A stretch of 52,630 nucleotides of DNA, taken from contig NZ_PQSS01000054.1 of the NCBI RefSeq assembly GCF_002920535.1, positions 1 through 52,630 on the forward strand, given 5' to 3'. This document shows, in pieces, positions 15,222 through 23,663 of this stretch. Under the pieces are notes generated by a model, which saw only the letters and a program-made list of their open reading frames with translations, made no database searches and was not told where the DNA came from. Position numbers and translations under genes: made by a program. The first letter of the stretch is position 1. Every line of letters begins with the position of its first letter. The DNA is from Streptomyces sp. Ru71. GTDB taxonomy: Bacteria; Actinomycetota; Actinomycetes; Streptomycetales; Streptomycetaceae.

Positions 15222-16263
15222 CCACCGGGCAGGCGATCCGCCGAACCGTCGCCGCCGGGGTGCGGCCCGTGCCGATGGCATCGAGCAGCAGCCGGGCGGC
15301 GGCCTCACCCATCTCGCGGTGCGGCAGGGCGACCGAGGTCAGGGCCGGCGTGAGGAAGGCGGCCATGTGCTCCTGGTCGTCGTACCCGACGACGGACAGG
15401 TCACCGGGGACATCGATCCCGAGCCGGGTCGCGGCGTGCAGGACGCCCGCCGCGACCCGGTCGTTGTAGGCGAAGATCGCGGTGGGCCGGCGGTCGGCCG
15501 GAACACCCCCGAGCAGCCGCGTCGCGCCCTCGTAACCGCCGGCGATCTCACCACCGGTGCGCACCACCCACTCCTTGGGGACCGTGATGCCCTCGGCACG
15601 CAGCGTGTCCCGAAAGCCCCGCAGCCGCTCCACGGAGGCGATGTCGTCGAGGCCGCCGACGTGCGCCAGCCGCCGGTGCCCCTGATCCAGCAGCAGCCGG
15701 GCCGCCGTGCGGCCGCCGGCGCGTTCGGCGGGGATGACGGCGGGCAGGGAGTCGTCCTCGGGCAGGCAGTTCGCGAGCACGGAGTGGGTGCGGTGCAGGC
15801 CCTCGGGGACGCGCACCCGGCGCAGCGACATCGCGGCGTAGATGATGCCGTCCACCCGCCGGTCGAGCAGCTCGGCGACGGCCGCGTCCTCCTTGGCCGG
15901 GTCGCCGCCGGAGTCGACGGTCAGGACGAGGTGCTCCCGGTCCCACGCGGTCTCCATGGCGCCGCGCAGCAGCCGCCCGGCGAACGGTGAGGAGGCGATC
16001 TCGTCGGTGACCAGCCCGATCACGGCCGTACGGCGGCGGCGCAGGCCCCTTGCGACCGGGTCGGGCCGGTAGCCGAGCTGGGCGGCGGCCTGCCGGATGC
16101 GTTCCTGGGTGGCGGGCGAGAGGTTGCCCTCGGCCCGCCCGTTGAAGACGAAGGAGACGGCGGTGTGCGACACCCCGGCGAGCCGCGCCACGTCCCGTGA
16201 CGTGGGACGCGTGCCCGTGGTGCGCTTGTCCTCGGTGCCGCCCATGCCTTCCGCTGCCCTCAT
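15184..16263 (-). CDS. LacI-family transcriptional repressor of the fructan locus
   Basis: About 359 residues. The N-terminal helix-turn-helix reads TSRDVARLAGVSHTAVSFVFNGR with the hinge helix PVARGLRRRR, followed by the periplasmic-binding-like effector domain (IGLVTDEIASSPFAGRLL, VDGIIYAAMS, HRRLAHVGG, PTAIFAYNDRVAAGVLHAA, LSVVGYDDQE). It should repress the divergent GH32 and importer promoters through the CTAAC/GTTAG sites and release them on binding an imported sugar; this target assignment is inferred from position. ATG 16263 is chosen; ATG 16245 is an alternative. Its last 38 bases overlap the end of the cytosolic GH32 gene on the other strand. Confidence 0.9.
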   Translation of the reverse strand: MRAAEGMGGTEDKRTTGTRPTSRDVARLAGVSHTAVSFVFNGRAEGNLSPATQERIRQAAAQLGYRPDPVARGLRRRRTAVIGLVTDEIASSPFAGRLLRGAMETAWDREHLVLTVDSGGDPAKEDAAVAELLDRRVDGIIYAAMSLRRVRVPEGLHRTHSVLANCLPEDDSLPAVIPAERAGGRTAARLLLDQGHRRLAHVGGLDDIASVERLRGFRDTLRAEGITVPKEWVVRTGGEIAGGYEGATRLLGGVPADRRPTAIFAYNDRVAAGVLHAATRLGIDVPGDLSVVGYDDQEHMAAFLTPALTSVALPHREMGEAAARLLLDAIGTGRTPAATVRRIACPVVSRASVGPAPTR

Positions 16264-16342
16264 CCCCGCCCGGTCCGGTTGATCACCGCTCACCCTATCC
16301 GTGACGCTGGTAGGACGACACAGCCGAGGGGAAGGTCCGACC

Positions 16343-17173
16343 GTGAGCGACATCCCGACGTACACCCTCAACGACGGCATGGTGATCCCGGCCCTCGGGC
16401 TCGGCACCTGGCCGATGGACGACGCCCTGGCCGAGCAGGCGGTGCGCGGCGCGCTCGGCCTGGGCTACCGCCTGGTGGACACCGCCGCGAACTACGGCAA
16501 CGAGCGCGGCGTCGGCCGGGGCATCGCCGGCAGCGACGTGCCCCGCGAAGAGGTGGTCGTGACGACCAAGCTGCCGGGCCGCCACCACGGCTACGAGGAG
16601 ACCCTCGCCTCCTTCGAGGAGTCCCGCCGGCGCCTGGGCCTGGACTACGTGGACCTCTACCTGATCCACTGGCCGCTGCCCCGCCTCGACCGGTACGTCG
16701 CGTCCTGGCGGGCGATGATCAAGCTGCGTGAGGAGGGCCTGGTCCGCTCGATCGGCGTCTCCAACTTCACTCCCGAGCACATCACGCGCCTGGAGAAGGA
16801 GACCGGCGTGCTGCCGAGCGTGAACCAGATCGAGCTGCACCCGCTCTTCCCGCAGCCGGAGCTGCGCGCCTTCCACGCGGACAAGGGCATCGTCACCGAG
16901 AGCTGGAGCCCGCTCGGCCGGGGCAGCCATCTGCTGGACGACCCGAGGATCGCGGACATCGCCCGCAAGTACGGCGTCTCCCCCGGCCAGGTGGTGCTGC
17001 GCTGGCACATCCAGCTCGACGCACTGCCGATCCCCAAGTCCGCGGACCACGAACGCCAGCGCGACAACCTGCACGTCTTCGACTTCCGGCTGACCCCCGA
17101 GGAGATGACGGCCGTCGGACACCACACCCGACGCCGCATCGGCGGCGACCCCGAGACCCATGAGGAGTTCTGA
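16343..17173 (+). CDS. Aldo/keto reductase
   Basis: About 276 residues, NADPH-dependent TIM-barrel reductase. Motifs in order: YTLNDGMVIPALGLGTWPM, the catalytic Asp and Tyr in LVDTAANYGNE, the Lys in VVTTKLPG, the His in LIHWPLP, then VRSIGVSNFTPEHI, VNQIELHPLFPQ and the cofactor-binding IPKSADHERQRDN. This is the 2,5-diketo-gluconate-reductase-like branch; natural substrates are usually unknown carbonyls. Start GTG 16343 follows GAGGGGAAGG. It is divergent from the LacI gene and lies just upstream of the LigD-type phosphoesterase gene, 45 bases apart. Confidence 0.93.
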   Translation: MSDIPTYTLNDGMVIPALGLGTWPMDDALAEQAVRGALGLGYRLVDTAANYGNERGVGRGIAGSDVPREEVVVTTKLPGRHHGYEETLASFEESRRRLGLDYVDLYLIHWPLPRLDRYVASWRAMIKLREEGLVRSIGVSNFTPEHITRLEKETGVLPSVNQIELHPLFPQPELRAFHADKGIVTESWSPLGRGSHLLDDPRIADIARKYGVSPGQVVLRWHIQLDALPIPKSADHERQRDNLHVFDFRLTPEEMTAVGHHTRRRIGGDPETHEEF

Positions 17174-17218
17174 CCGACCCCGCGGGGTACCCGTGTCCAC
17201 CGTCGGAAGGAGGACTCG

Positions 17219-17794
17219 GTGGAGCGCCTGCGCGACTACCACGCCAAGCGGGACTTCGCCCGCACCTCGGAACCCCGGGGCCGCACGGCGGCCACGGACG
17301 ACGAGCCACGGTTCGTCGTCCAGATCCACGACGCCCGCCGGATGCACTTCGACTTCCGGCTGCAGGTGGGCGACGTCCTGAAGTCCTGGTCGGTCCCCAA
17401 GGGGCCGTCCGGCGACCCGCACGACAAGCGGCTGGCCGTGCCCACCGAGGACCACCCGCTGGAGTACGAGGACTTCGAGGGCGTGATCCCGAAGGGCGAG
17501 TACGGCGGCGGCACGGTGATCGTCTGGGACCGCGGCACCTATGAACCGCTGAGCCACGACCGCCACGGCCGGCCCGTCGACTTCGCCGAGTCCCTGGAGC
17601 GCGGCCACGCCAGGTTCCGGCTCAAGGGAAGCAAGCTGCGCGGCGAGTACGCCCTCACCCGTTTCCGGGACGGCGACTGGCTCCTGGTCAAGGCCGGCCA
17701 CGGCGGCCACGGACGCGGCACCCCCGACCCGCACCGCGCCCGCTCGGTCCGCACCGGCCGCACCCTGGCCCAGGTAGCGGCGGACGCGGGCTGA
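17219..17794 (+). CDS. Stand-alone LigD-type 3'-phosphoesterase (DNA end repair)
   Basis: 191 residues, the phosphoesterase (PE) domain of bacterial ligase D as a separate protein. Recognisable: RFVVQIHDARRMHFDFRL (His and Asp metal ligands), LKSWSVPKGPSGDP, DHPLEYEDFEGVIPKGEYG, GGTVIVWDRGTYE and the C-terminal FRLKGSKLRGEYALTRF. The PE domain trims 3'-phosphates and ribonucleotides from broken ends before ligation in non-homologous end joining. Start GTG 17219 has AAGGAGG 6-7 bases upstream. A separate ATP-dependent ligase gene lies 1.4 kb away; Ku and the LigD polymerase are not in the window. Confidence 0.9.
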   Translation: MERLRDYHAKRDFARTSEPRGRTAATDDEPRFVVQIHDARRMHFDFRLQVGDVLKSWSVPKGPSGDPHDKRLAVPTEDHPLEYEDFEGVIPKGEYGGGTVIVWDRGTYEPLSHDRHGRPVDFAESLERGHARFRLKGSKLRGEYALTRFRDGDWLLVKAGHGGHGRGTPDPHRARSVRTGRTLAQVAADAG

Positions 17795-17813
17795 GCCGCT
17801 CAACGGACCCCGT

Positions 17814-18281
17814 TCACCCCGTGCGGGCCCGCAGCGCCTCCAGTGCCCGATCGGCGTGCGTGTTCATCCGCAGCTCGCTCCGGACGACCTCCACCACCGT
17901 ACGGTCCTCGGCGATGACGAAGGTGACCCGCTTGGTGGGCGCCAGCGAGAACCCACGCTTCACCCCGAACCGCTCCCGCACAGCCCCGTCGACATCGGCA
18001 AGCAGCGGAATCCCGAGCGTGTGACGCTCGGCGAACTCCTGCTGCCGCTCCACGGCATCCCCACTGACCCCGACCGCGCGAGCCCCCACGGCGGCGAACT
18101 CGCCGGCCAGATCCCGAAAATGGCAGGCTTCTGCGGTGCAGCCCGGAGTCAACGCGGCCGGATAGAAGAAGAGCACAACAGGCCCGTCCGCAAGAAACTC
18201 GCTGAGCCGCCGAATCACACCCGTCTCGTCGGGCAGCGCGAAGTCCTCGACCCGATCACCGACAGCCAGGGCACTGCTCAC
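17814..18281 (-). CDS. bcp: Peroxiredoxin, BCP/PrxQ type
   Basis: 155 residues, cytosolic thiol peroxidase that reduces hydrogen peroxide and organic hydroperoxides. The active site is FFYPAALTPGCTAEACHFRDL: PxxxTxxC with the peroxidatic Cys and, five residues later, the resolving Cys of the PrxQ type. Downstream VGVSGDAVERQQEFAERH, PLLADVDGAVRERFGV and the Arg/Phe region are also typical. Start GTG 18281 is 6 bases after GGAGGTG. It faces the phosphoesterase gene tail-to-tail (19 bases apart), with a small AACGG/CCGTT hairpin between. Confidence 0.93.
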   Translation of the reverse strand: MSSALAVGDRVEDFALPDETGVIRRLSEFLADGPVVLFFYPAALTPGCTAEACHFRDLAGEFAAVGARAVGVSGDAVERQQEFAERHTLGIPLLADVDGAVRERFGVKRGFSLAPTKRVTFVIAEDRTVVEVVRSELRMNTHADRALEALRARTG

Positions 18282-18615
18282 GACCGCACCTCCGATACGG
18301 CAACGTGGGCGACACCCAACAGACCGGCGAACAGGGGCGAACAGAGCACGGTTCCTCCAGACGGGAAGTCAGGCGCGCGCGACACTACTGGAGAGTAGCC
18401 GAAGCCGCGACAGCCGCGTACGGCGGGAAGGGGACACCCCCCACCGGGGCCCCGCAGCGACCAGGCCGTAGGCGCTACGCCAGCCACGACGCAACAGCAA
18501 CGGGCCGCCGCAGGCATATAAGGGGCGCGGGGAACTGCGCGAGCAACCACAACGAACCCCGCACAGGCCGCCGCAGGCACCCGCGACAAAGGACAACGCA
18601 CCCGCAGCCGACCGA
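18282..18615. other. Intergenic region made largely of a dispersed repeat
   Basis: 334 bases between two leftward genes. Most of it (18421-18600) is repeat copy B. The part next to the peroxiredoxin start (18282-18420) should hold its promoter; I see no strong -35/-10 pair. No gene is supported. Confidence 0.6.
18421..18600 (-). repeat. Dispersed Streptomyces-type intergenic repeat, copy B
   Basis: Read on the minus strand: GCGGGTGCCTGCGGCGGCC, TGTGCGGGGTTCG, GTTGCTCGCGCAGTTCCCCG, CGCCCCTTATATGCCTGCGG, CGGCCCGTTGC, TGGCTGGCGTAGCGCC, GGTGGGGGGTGTCC. The same elements appear in the same order at 27806-27912 (plus strand) and, shortened, at 3121-3245. The motif TGCCTGCGGCGGCC occurs twice within the unit, so the element is itself partly duplicated. 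Confidence 0.75.
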
Positions 18616-19116
18616 CTACCCCTCCCCCTCCTCCACCAGCGCAGCCCGAGCCAAAAAGTCATCAACCATCCGATGAAACAACGTGGCCAGCTGCCGCAGA
18701 TCCTCCGTGGACCACGCCTCCAACGCCAACTGCATCCCCCGCGCCCCGGCATCCCGGATCGCCTCGACGGCCAGTCGCCCCGCATCGGTGAGCTGAATCC
18801 GCTGCGCCCGCCCGTCGTCCGGGTCGGGAACCCGCGTGACGTACCCGGACTTCTGCAGTTGCTGCACGGTACGTGTGACGTGCGAGGCCTCCACACCCAG
18901 CCGGTTCGCCAGCTCCCCCGACCGCAGCGGCTCGGAGTCGGCGACCTGCCGCAGCAGCGCCACCGCGGCCCGGTCCAGCGGCACACCCGCCAGGGCCATC
19001 AGCCGCTCGTGCTGCCGGGCCCGGGTGCTGAGATAGGTGATGCGGTTCAGGGCACGCTCGATCTCGGCGACCTCCGGGGAGGCGGCGGGGGCGGCAGGGA
19101 GCGGTGATGTTGCCAT
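18616..19116 (-). CDS. MarR-family transcriptional regulator
   Basis: 166 residues. A winged helix-turn-helix: IERALNRITYLSTRARQHERL (dimer helix), PLDRAAVALLRQVADSEPLR, SGELANRLGVEASHVTRTVQQLQKSGYV (recognition region) and the wing RVPDPDDGRAQRIQLTDAG. Such proteins usually repress a nearby gene and themselves, often for efflux or oxidative stress. ATG 19116 follows GTGGGAGC. An inverted repeat GTTAC/GTAAC just upstream is a candidate self-operator. The next gene to the right, a DNA ligase, is divergent and could be a target. Confidence 0.92.
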   Translation of the reverse strand: MATSPLPAAPAASPEVAEIERALNRITYLSTRARQHERLMALAGVPLDRAAVALLRQVADSEPLRSGELANRLGVEASHVTRTVQQLQKSGYVTRVPDPDDGRAQRIQLTDAGRLAVEAIRDAGARGMQLALEAWSTEDLRQLATLFHRMVDDFLARAALVEEGEG

Positions 19117-19124
19117 GCTCCCAC

Positions 19125-19145
19125 GTTACCATATCGTTGCGTAAC
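19125..19145. promoter_or_regulatory. Candidate MarR operator
   Basis: GTTAC (19125-19129) and GTAAC (19141-19145) form an inverted repeat with an 11-base spacer. It sits in an AT-richer patch immediately upstream of the MarR start, overlapping TATGGT that could be its -10. Size and position fit MarR autoregulation. Confidence 0.5.
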
Positions 19146-19235
19146 TCAAGTAAATCAAGCCTCGCCCCGGTCCGTTCAGGCGAAACCCGGGACCACCGCG
19201 CGTGACCCACCTCCCCCGCGTCCACCTCTCAAGAC

Positions 19236-20219
19236 GTGACCCTGCCGCTGATCGTTCCCATGCTCGCCACACCCGGCACGCTCCCACCCGCCTCCCAGGA
19301 CGCGCGCTGGGCGTACGAGACCAAGCAGGACGGGCAGCGGGTCATGGTCTACCTCCCCGGGGACGGCACCGTCGCGCTGCGGGCCCGCTCCGGCGAGGTC
19401 ATCACGGACGCCTACCCGGAACTGCTGGCACTGGGCGAGGCGCTGGGCCCCACCCCCGCGGTGCTGGACGGCGAGGTGCTGGCCCTGGACGCACACGGCC
19501 GGGCGGACTTCCAGCTGCTGCAGTCGAGGATGGGCCTCGCCCACGCCCCGGCCCGCGCGGCGCGCAAGGCCGCCGAGCAACCCGTCCACCTGGCCCTGTT
19601 CGACGTCGTACACCTCGCCGACCGCCCCCTGCTCACCCTGCCGTACCGGGAACGCCGCGCCGAACTGGAGGCGCTCGGTCTGCACGGGCCGTACTGGTCG
19701 ACCCCCGCCGCACTCGTCGGCCACGGCGCCGAGGCGCTGCGCGCCACCCGTGAGCACGGCCTGGAGGGCCTGGTGTGCAAGCGGCTGGACTCGGTGTACG
19801 AGCCGGGGGTGCGCTCCCGGGCCTGGATCAAGATCCGCAACATGCACGGGGTGGATGTGATCGTCGGCGGCTGGCTCCCGGGCAAGGGACGGCTGTCGGG
19901 ACTGCCGGGCGCGGTCCTGGTGGGCCAGCGCGACACGACCGGCCGACTGCGGTACGTGGGCGGGGTGGGTACCGGCTGGAGCGAGCAGGAGAGAACACAA
20001 CTCGCGGGTTTTTTGACGGAGTTGGCGACCGGAACCTGTCCGTTCACACCCAACCCCCGGGTGCCGGGCGCGCAGTGGGTGGTGCCCCGGCTCGTCGGCG
20101 AGGTCCGCTACAGCACCCGCACCCGGGCCGGCATGCTGCGTCAGCCGTCCTGGCTACGACTGCGCCAGGACCTCACTCCCGAGGAGTCGGCGGCCGACCT
20201 TCCCGACGCCCCGTCATAA
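19236..20219 (+). CDS. ATP-dependent DNA ligase (LigD/LigC-like)
   Basis: 327 residues. The ligase core begins near MLATPGTLP; the adenylated Lys is in ETKQDGQR (motif I, KxDG), followed by RARSGEVITDAYPEL (motif Ia-like), AVLDGEVLALD (III), HLALFDVVHL (IIIa), EGLVCKRLDS (IV) and AWIKIRNM (V). The C-terminal OB domain has IVGGWLPGKGRLSGLPGAVLVG and VGTGWSE. It seals DNA breaks using ATP and is probably a partner of the separate LigD-type phosphoesterase 1.4 kb upstream. GTG 19236 lacks a clear ribosome-binding site, though the first residues look right. Confidence 0.9.
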   Translation: MTLPLIVPMLATPGTLPPASQDARWAYETKQDGQRVMVYLPGDGTVALRARSGEVITDAYPELLALGEALGPTPAVLDGEVLALDAHGRADFQLLQSRMGLAHAPARAARKAAEQPVHLALFDVVHLADRPLLTLPYRERRAELEALGLHGPYWSTPAALVGHGAEALRATREHGLEGLVCKRLDSVYEPGVRSRAWIKIRNMHGVDVIVGGWLPGKGRLSGLPGAVLVGQRDTTGRLRYVGGVGTGWSEQERTQLAGFLTELATGTCPFTPNPRVPGAQWVVPRLVGEVRYSTRTRAGMLRQPSWLRLRQDLTPEESAADLPDAPS

Positions 20220-20383
20220 GCCCAACATTCAACGGCACTTCACGGACAACACACCTCTCCCCTCTTGGCGCGGACATGCAAACCGCGGGACGCTGAACGC
20301 CCCCACAACCGCCCGGCCGCGCAGCGCCGCCGCCCACCGAGCCGACGCCGCGCCACGCCGTGCCGCGCCAGCAGGAGGACGCA

Positions 20384-21151
20384 GTGACGTTCAGGACCCA
20401 CCGCAGGAGATGGCTGACCGGTTCCGCCGCCGCGCTCGCGCTCGTCGTCGCCTTCCCCGCCGTCGCCTTCGCCGCCCCGCCGCCGGCGCTGCCCACCGAC
20501 GCGGACAGCCAGGAACGCGCCTACCAGCCGGCCTACGACTACGACACCGACGGCTGCTATCCCACCCCGGCCATCGGCCCCGACGGCACCGTGAACGGCG
20601 GGCTCAACCCGACCGGCGCGCTCAACGGCAACTGCCACGACGCCTCCGACCTCGTCAACACCAACGGCTACTCCCGCTCCAAGTGCAACAACGGCTGGTG
20701 CGCCTATCTGTACGGCCTGTACTTCGAGAAGGACCAGGCCCTGCCCGGCACCAGCATCGGCGGGCACCGGCACGACTGGGAGCACGTGGCGGTGTGGGTG
20801 CAGGACGGCCGGGTGAAGTACGTATCGACGTCCAACCACGGCTCGTTCACGGTGCACGCGGCGCCCGAGGTGCGCTTCGACGGCACCCATCCGAAGATCG
20901 TCTACCACAAGGACGGCATCGGCACGCACTGCTTCCGCCTGGCGAACGCGAACGACGAGCCGCCGGAGAACCACCAGCACACCTGGCAGTACCCGGCGCT
21001 GGTCGGCTGGAACGGCTATCCTCCGGGCCTGCGCGAGAAGCTGAGCGCCTACGACTTCGGCAGCGCCCACTTCGGCCTCAAGGACGGCGCTTTCGCCTCC
21101 CATCTGACGGCGGCGAAACCGGCCGGCATCCCCTTCGACCCCAACGCGTGA
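20384..21151 (+). CDS. Secreted NPP1 (necrosis-inducing) domain protein
   Basis: About 255 residues. A basic start (FRTHRRRWLTG) and hydrophobic core to VAFA give a secretory signal. The mature part carries the NLP hallmark heptapeptide as GHRHDWEH, with upstream CNNGWCAYLYGLYFEKDQ and downstream VAVWVQDGRVKYVSTSNHG. NLPs of plant pathogens bind sphingolipids; in soil actinomycetes their role is unknown. Start GTG 20384 follows AGGAGG at a proper distance. The four Cys residues early in the mature part (two in CYPTP...NCH and two in CNNGWC) may form disulfides. Monocistronic. Confidence 0.9.
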   Translation: MTFRTHRRRWLTGSAAALALVVAFPAVAFAAPPPALPTDADSQERAYQPAYDYDTDGCYPTPAIGPDGTVNGGLNPTGALNGNCHDASDLVNTNGYSRSKCNNGWCAYLYGLYFEKDQALPGTSIGGHRHDWEHVAVWVQDGRVKYVSTSNHGSFTVHAAPEVRFDGTHPKIVYHKDGIGTHCFRLANANDEPPENHQHTWQYPALVGWNGYPPGLREKLSAYDFGSAHFGLKDGAFASHLTAAKPAGIPFDPNA

Positions 21152-21173
21152 CGGCCGCACCGCCCGGCGCGGA

Positions 21174-21467
21174 TCACGCCTCGGCCTTCAGGTCCTCCAG
21201 ACCGGGCGCGACCAGCAGGGGCACGAACTCCACCACGTCGTGCCGGGCGACACCGTGCAGGACATACGGATCGGTGGCCAGGATCCGGTCGAGCTCCTCG
21301 GCCGGCATCCCGGCCGCGAGGTAGACCCCGCCCACCAAAGGCACTTGGCGCCCGGCCGCCAGGAGCACGCGCCGTGCGACGAGCTCGTTCAGCCAGTCGC
21401 CGTGGGCGGGTCTGAGCGGGTCCACTGCCTCCAGCGGCGCGGTGTAGGTCACTGTGACGACGAACAT
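21174..21467 (-). CDS. YciI-family protein
   Basis: 97 residues of the ferredoxin-like YciI fold: MFVVTVTYTAPLEAVDPLRPAHGDWL (with the conserved His before a Asp/Trp), RRVLLAAGRQ, GGVYLAAGMPAEELDRILATDPYV and VEFVPL. The His-Asp pair has been proposed as a catalytic dyad, but the reaction is unknown. Its stop lies close to that of the NPP1 gene on the other strand. Start ATG 21467. Confidence 0.9.
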   Translation of the reverse strand: MFVVTVTYTAPLEAVDPLRPAHGDWLNELVARRVLLAAGRQVPLVGGVYLAAGMPAEELDRILATDPYVLHGVARHDVVEFVPLLVAPGLEDLKAEA

Positions 21468-21616
21468 GCCGGGACCGTAGCCGAACTCCCCCCACCCTGC
21501 GATCCCTTTTCGTCACCGGCGGACGGGAGCCGGCAGGGGCCTAGGACCCCCGCCCTGCAGCGCCTCCGCCCCGGGCCCGATCCGCGGCGCGGGGGCGTGG
21601 GCGTAGCGTCCGCGTC

Positions 21617-22636
21617 ATGACAGCGAACGACACCACGGGAGCTCTCGACGAGGCGCTCGAACGCCTCCACTCCACCGGCCCGGAGCGGCTGGGCCGGCTC
21701 ACCAACCACGCCCCGATGGTCGTGGAGGTGCTGGCCGCGCACGGCCGGGCCGGGGCCGTGCACCGCTGGCTGGACCTCTACCGGCCCAAGCTGGAGGACT
21801 TCCCCACCCCGCTGGCCCGGGTCACGGACGCCAACTGGCGCGAGGCGCTGGGCGATCCCCGGCGGGCCGCCGACTGGATCGCGTACTTCTCGCGCGCGCT
21901 CGCCGAACGCCCGTGGCGCACCGTCCTCGCCGAGTGGTGGCCGCGCCTGCTGCCCGGGCTGTACGGCGGCTCCACGCACCCGGTGATCCGGCTCGGCCAC
22001 GCGGTCCGCGCGCTCGCCGCCGAGGACAACGAGCCCAGGCGCACCGAACTGGCGCACGCCCTCGGCTACTGGGCGGCCCGTCATCACCCCGTCACCGGCA
22101 TCGAGACGCTGCCCGGCAGGGACAGCGCCGCGCAGACCCTGGACGCGGTGGTGCCGATCGAGAACGCCGAGGGCGGCTTCCCGGCCCGGCTGGCGGCCGT
22201 GCGGCGGCTGCCCGGCTGGGCGCAGGACGTGACGGACCCCGACACGGCCCGCGCCCGGCTCACCGAGCTCGTCCGGGCGGCCACGCATCGCTACGCCACC
22301 CACGGGCACGGCGAGGAGACCATGCTCGTGCACGCGGCCACCGCCCCCAACGCCGTGCTGCGCGCGCTGGACGCGCTGCCGCGCGAGCAGTGGGTGGCCG
22401 GCCTGCACGCCGCATGGACCGCGTCGGCGGCGGTCACCGCCATGTACGCCCCCGCCGAGCCGGTCCCGTGGACGTCGCCGGGCGCCCTCACGGCCGAGGA
22501 CGTGGTGGAGCGGGCGCTCGCACACGGCGACGAGCATGTGATCAAGCTGACCGACACCGCCCTGGACGTCGGTGACGAGCAGGCCCTCGCCGCCGCGCTG
22601 CGCGCCGTCGAGCTCAGCGAACCGCTGGTCCGATGA
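21617..22636 (+). CDS. Questin oxidase-like protein (DUF4243)
   Basis: 339 residues. The order of motifs matches the family of fungal questin oxidase (Baeyer-Villiger type ring opening in anthraquinone pathways) and its many actinobacterial relatives: LTNHAPMVVEVL, WREALGDPRRAADWIAYF, LLPGLYGGSTHPVIRLGHAVRAL, ALGYWAARH and the later FLLVHAATAPNAVLRAL-like stretch (here TMLVHAATAPNAVLRAL). His-rich positions in these motifs could bind a cofactor or metal. Predicted soluble and helical. The role in bacteria is not established. It is followed by an unrelated small gene. Confidence 0.85.
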   Translation: MTANDTTGALDEALERLHSTGPERLGRLTNHAPMVVEVLAAHGRAGAVHRWLDLYRPKLEDFPTPLARVTDANWREALGDPRRAADWIAYFSRALAERPWRTVLAEWWPRLLPGLYGGSTHPVIRLGHAVRALAAEDNEPRRTELAHALGYWAARHHPVTGIETLPGRDSAAQTLDAVVPIENAEGGFPARLAAVRRLPGWAQDVTDPDTARARLTELVRAATHRYATHGHGEETMLVHAATAPNAVLRALDALPREQWVAGLHAAWTASAAVTAMYAPAEPVPWTSPGALTAEDVVERALAHGDEHVIKLTDTALDVGDEQALAAALRAVELSEPLVR

Positions 22637-22661
22637 CGGCCCGTGACCCCATGATGTGCGG

Positions 22662-23180
22662 ATGGATCACCACGACGAACTGCCCGCGGCCGTCACCGAG
22701 GACGCCGTCCTCGCCCTCGCCGAGGGGCACCACGCCCGCGCCGCCCGGCCCCTGGGCACCCGGCGGGCCGCCGGCCACCTGGTCAAGGCGTACGCGCTGC
22801 AGGCGCCGGGCCGCACGGTCACCGAGCAGGACGCCGAGGCCGCGCTGCGGCTCGCCGGGGACCATCTGGCGCTGGGCCGGGGCCGGGGCTCGCTCGGACT
22901 CGCGGTGCTGATCGTGCACGCGGGCGGCGACGGCGACTATGTGCTGGTCCACACCTGGATCGAGGGCCACATGTCGGACCTCGCCGTCTTCACCGGCCCG
23001 GCCGGCGAGCCCGCCGCGCTGCGGCCCGGACGGGCCGGCCTCGCCCCCTGCGTGTGGGAGGCCGCGCTCCTCGCGCACGAGCGTGAGGCGTTCTCCCGGC
23101 ACGTCCTGGACGGCACCGGCGCCCTCGCCGGCCGGCTCGCGGCCTGGGCCGGCGACACCTTCGAGGGGGCCGTGCGATGA
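22662..23180 (+). CDS. Hypothetical protein, about 172 aa
   Basis: I do not recognise the family. Starting at ATG 22662 (DHHDELPAAVTEDAVLALAE), it is soluble with an alpha/beta pattern: GSLGLAVLIVHAGGDGDYVL, HTWIEGHMSDLAVFTG, ALRPGRAGLAPCVWEAALLA, HEREAFSRHVLDGTG. An in-frame GTG lies 6 bases upstream. No strong ribosome-binding site is seen. The stop overlaps the start of the GNAT gene by ATGA, so the two are co-translated and may act on the same compound. Confidence 0.7.
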   Translation: MDHHDELPAAVTEDAVLALAEGHHARAARPLGTRRAAGHLVKAYALQAPGRTVTEQDAEAALRLAGDHLALGRGRGSLGLAVLIVHAGGDGDYVLVHTWIEGHMSDLAVFTGPAGEPAALRPGRAGLAPCVWEAALLAHEREAFSRHVLDGTGALAGRLAAWAGDTFEGAVR

Positions 23181-23644
23181 CCGCGACCGCACGGGTCCGC
23201 CCGGCCGAGCGCGCCGATCTGCCGCGGGTGGCCGAACTCGCCGCCCAGCACGCTGCCTACGAGCGGTCCGCCCCGCCCGTCCCGGATCTCGCCGAGCGCC
23301 TCGCCGTGCTGCTGTTCGACACCGCCGAGCCGCGGCTGCGCTGCCTGGTGGCCGAGTTGCCCGGTGGTGAGGTCGCCGGCTACGCCACGTGCGCCCCCGA
23401 ACTGTCCACCTGGGAAGGGCGGGAGTACCTGCACATGGACTGCCTGTTCCTCGCCGCGGACCACCGGGGCGGCGGACTGGGCGCGCTGCTGGTGGAGGCC
23501 GTCGTCGCCGAGGCCCGCCGGCTCGGCCTGGAGGAGGTGCAGTGGCAGACCCCGGCGTGGAACGAGGGCGCGGTGCGCTTCTACCACCGGCTCGGCGCCC
23601 GCGCCAGGGAGAAGCTGCGCTTCAGCCTGGCCGTGGCGCGCTGA
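23177..23644 (+). CDS. GNAT-family N-acetyltransferase
   Basis: 155 residues. VRPAERADLPRVAELAAQHAAYERS at the start and the acetyl-CoA site MDCLFLAADHRGGGLGALLVEAVVAEARRLG (motif A, with R/Q-x-x-G-x-G/A in the form HRGGGLGA) define the fold. The C-terminal WNEGAVRFYHRLGARAREKLRFSL is motif B. The spermidine/diamine acetyltransferase-like HMDCLFL strand suggests an amine substrate, but this is not secure. Overlaps the preceding gene by 4 bases. Confidence 0.92.
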   Translation: MTATARVRPAERADLPRVAELAAQHAAYERSAPPVPDLAERLAVLLFDTAEPRLRCLVAELPGGEVAGYATCAPELSTWEGREYLHMDCLFLAADHRGGGLGALLVEAVVAEARRLGLEEVQWQTPAWNEGAVRFYHRLGARAREKLRFSLAVAR

Positions 23645-23663
23645 TCCTCGCGGAGGGTCTATC

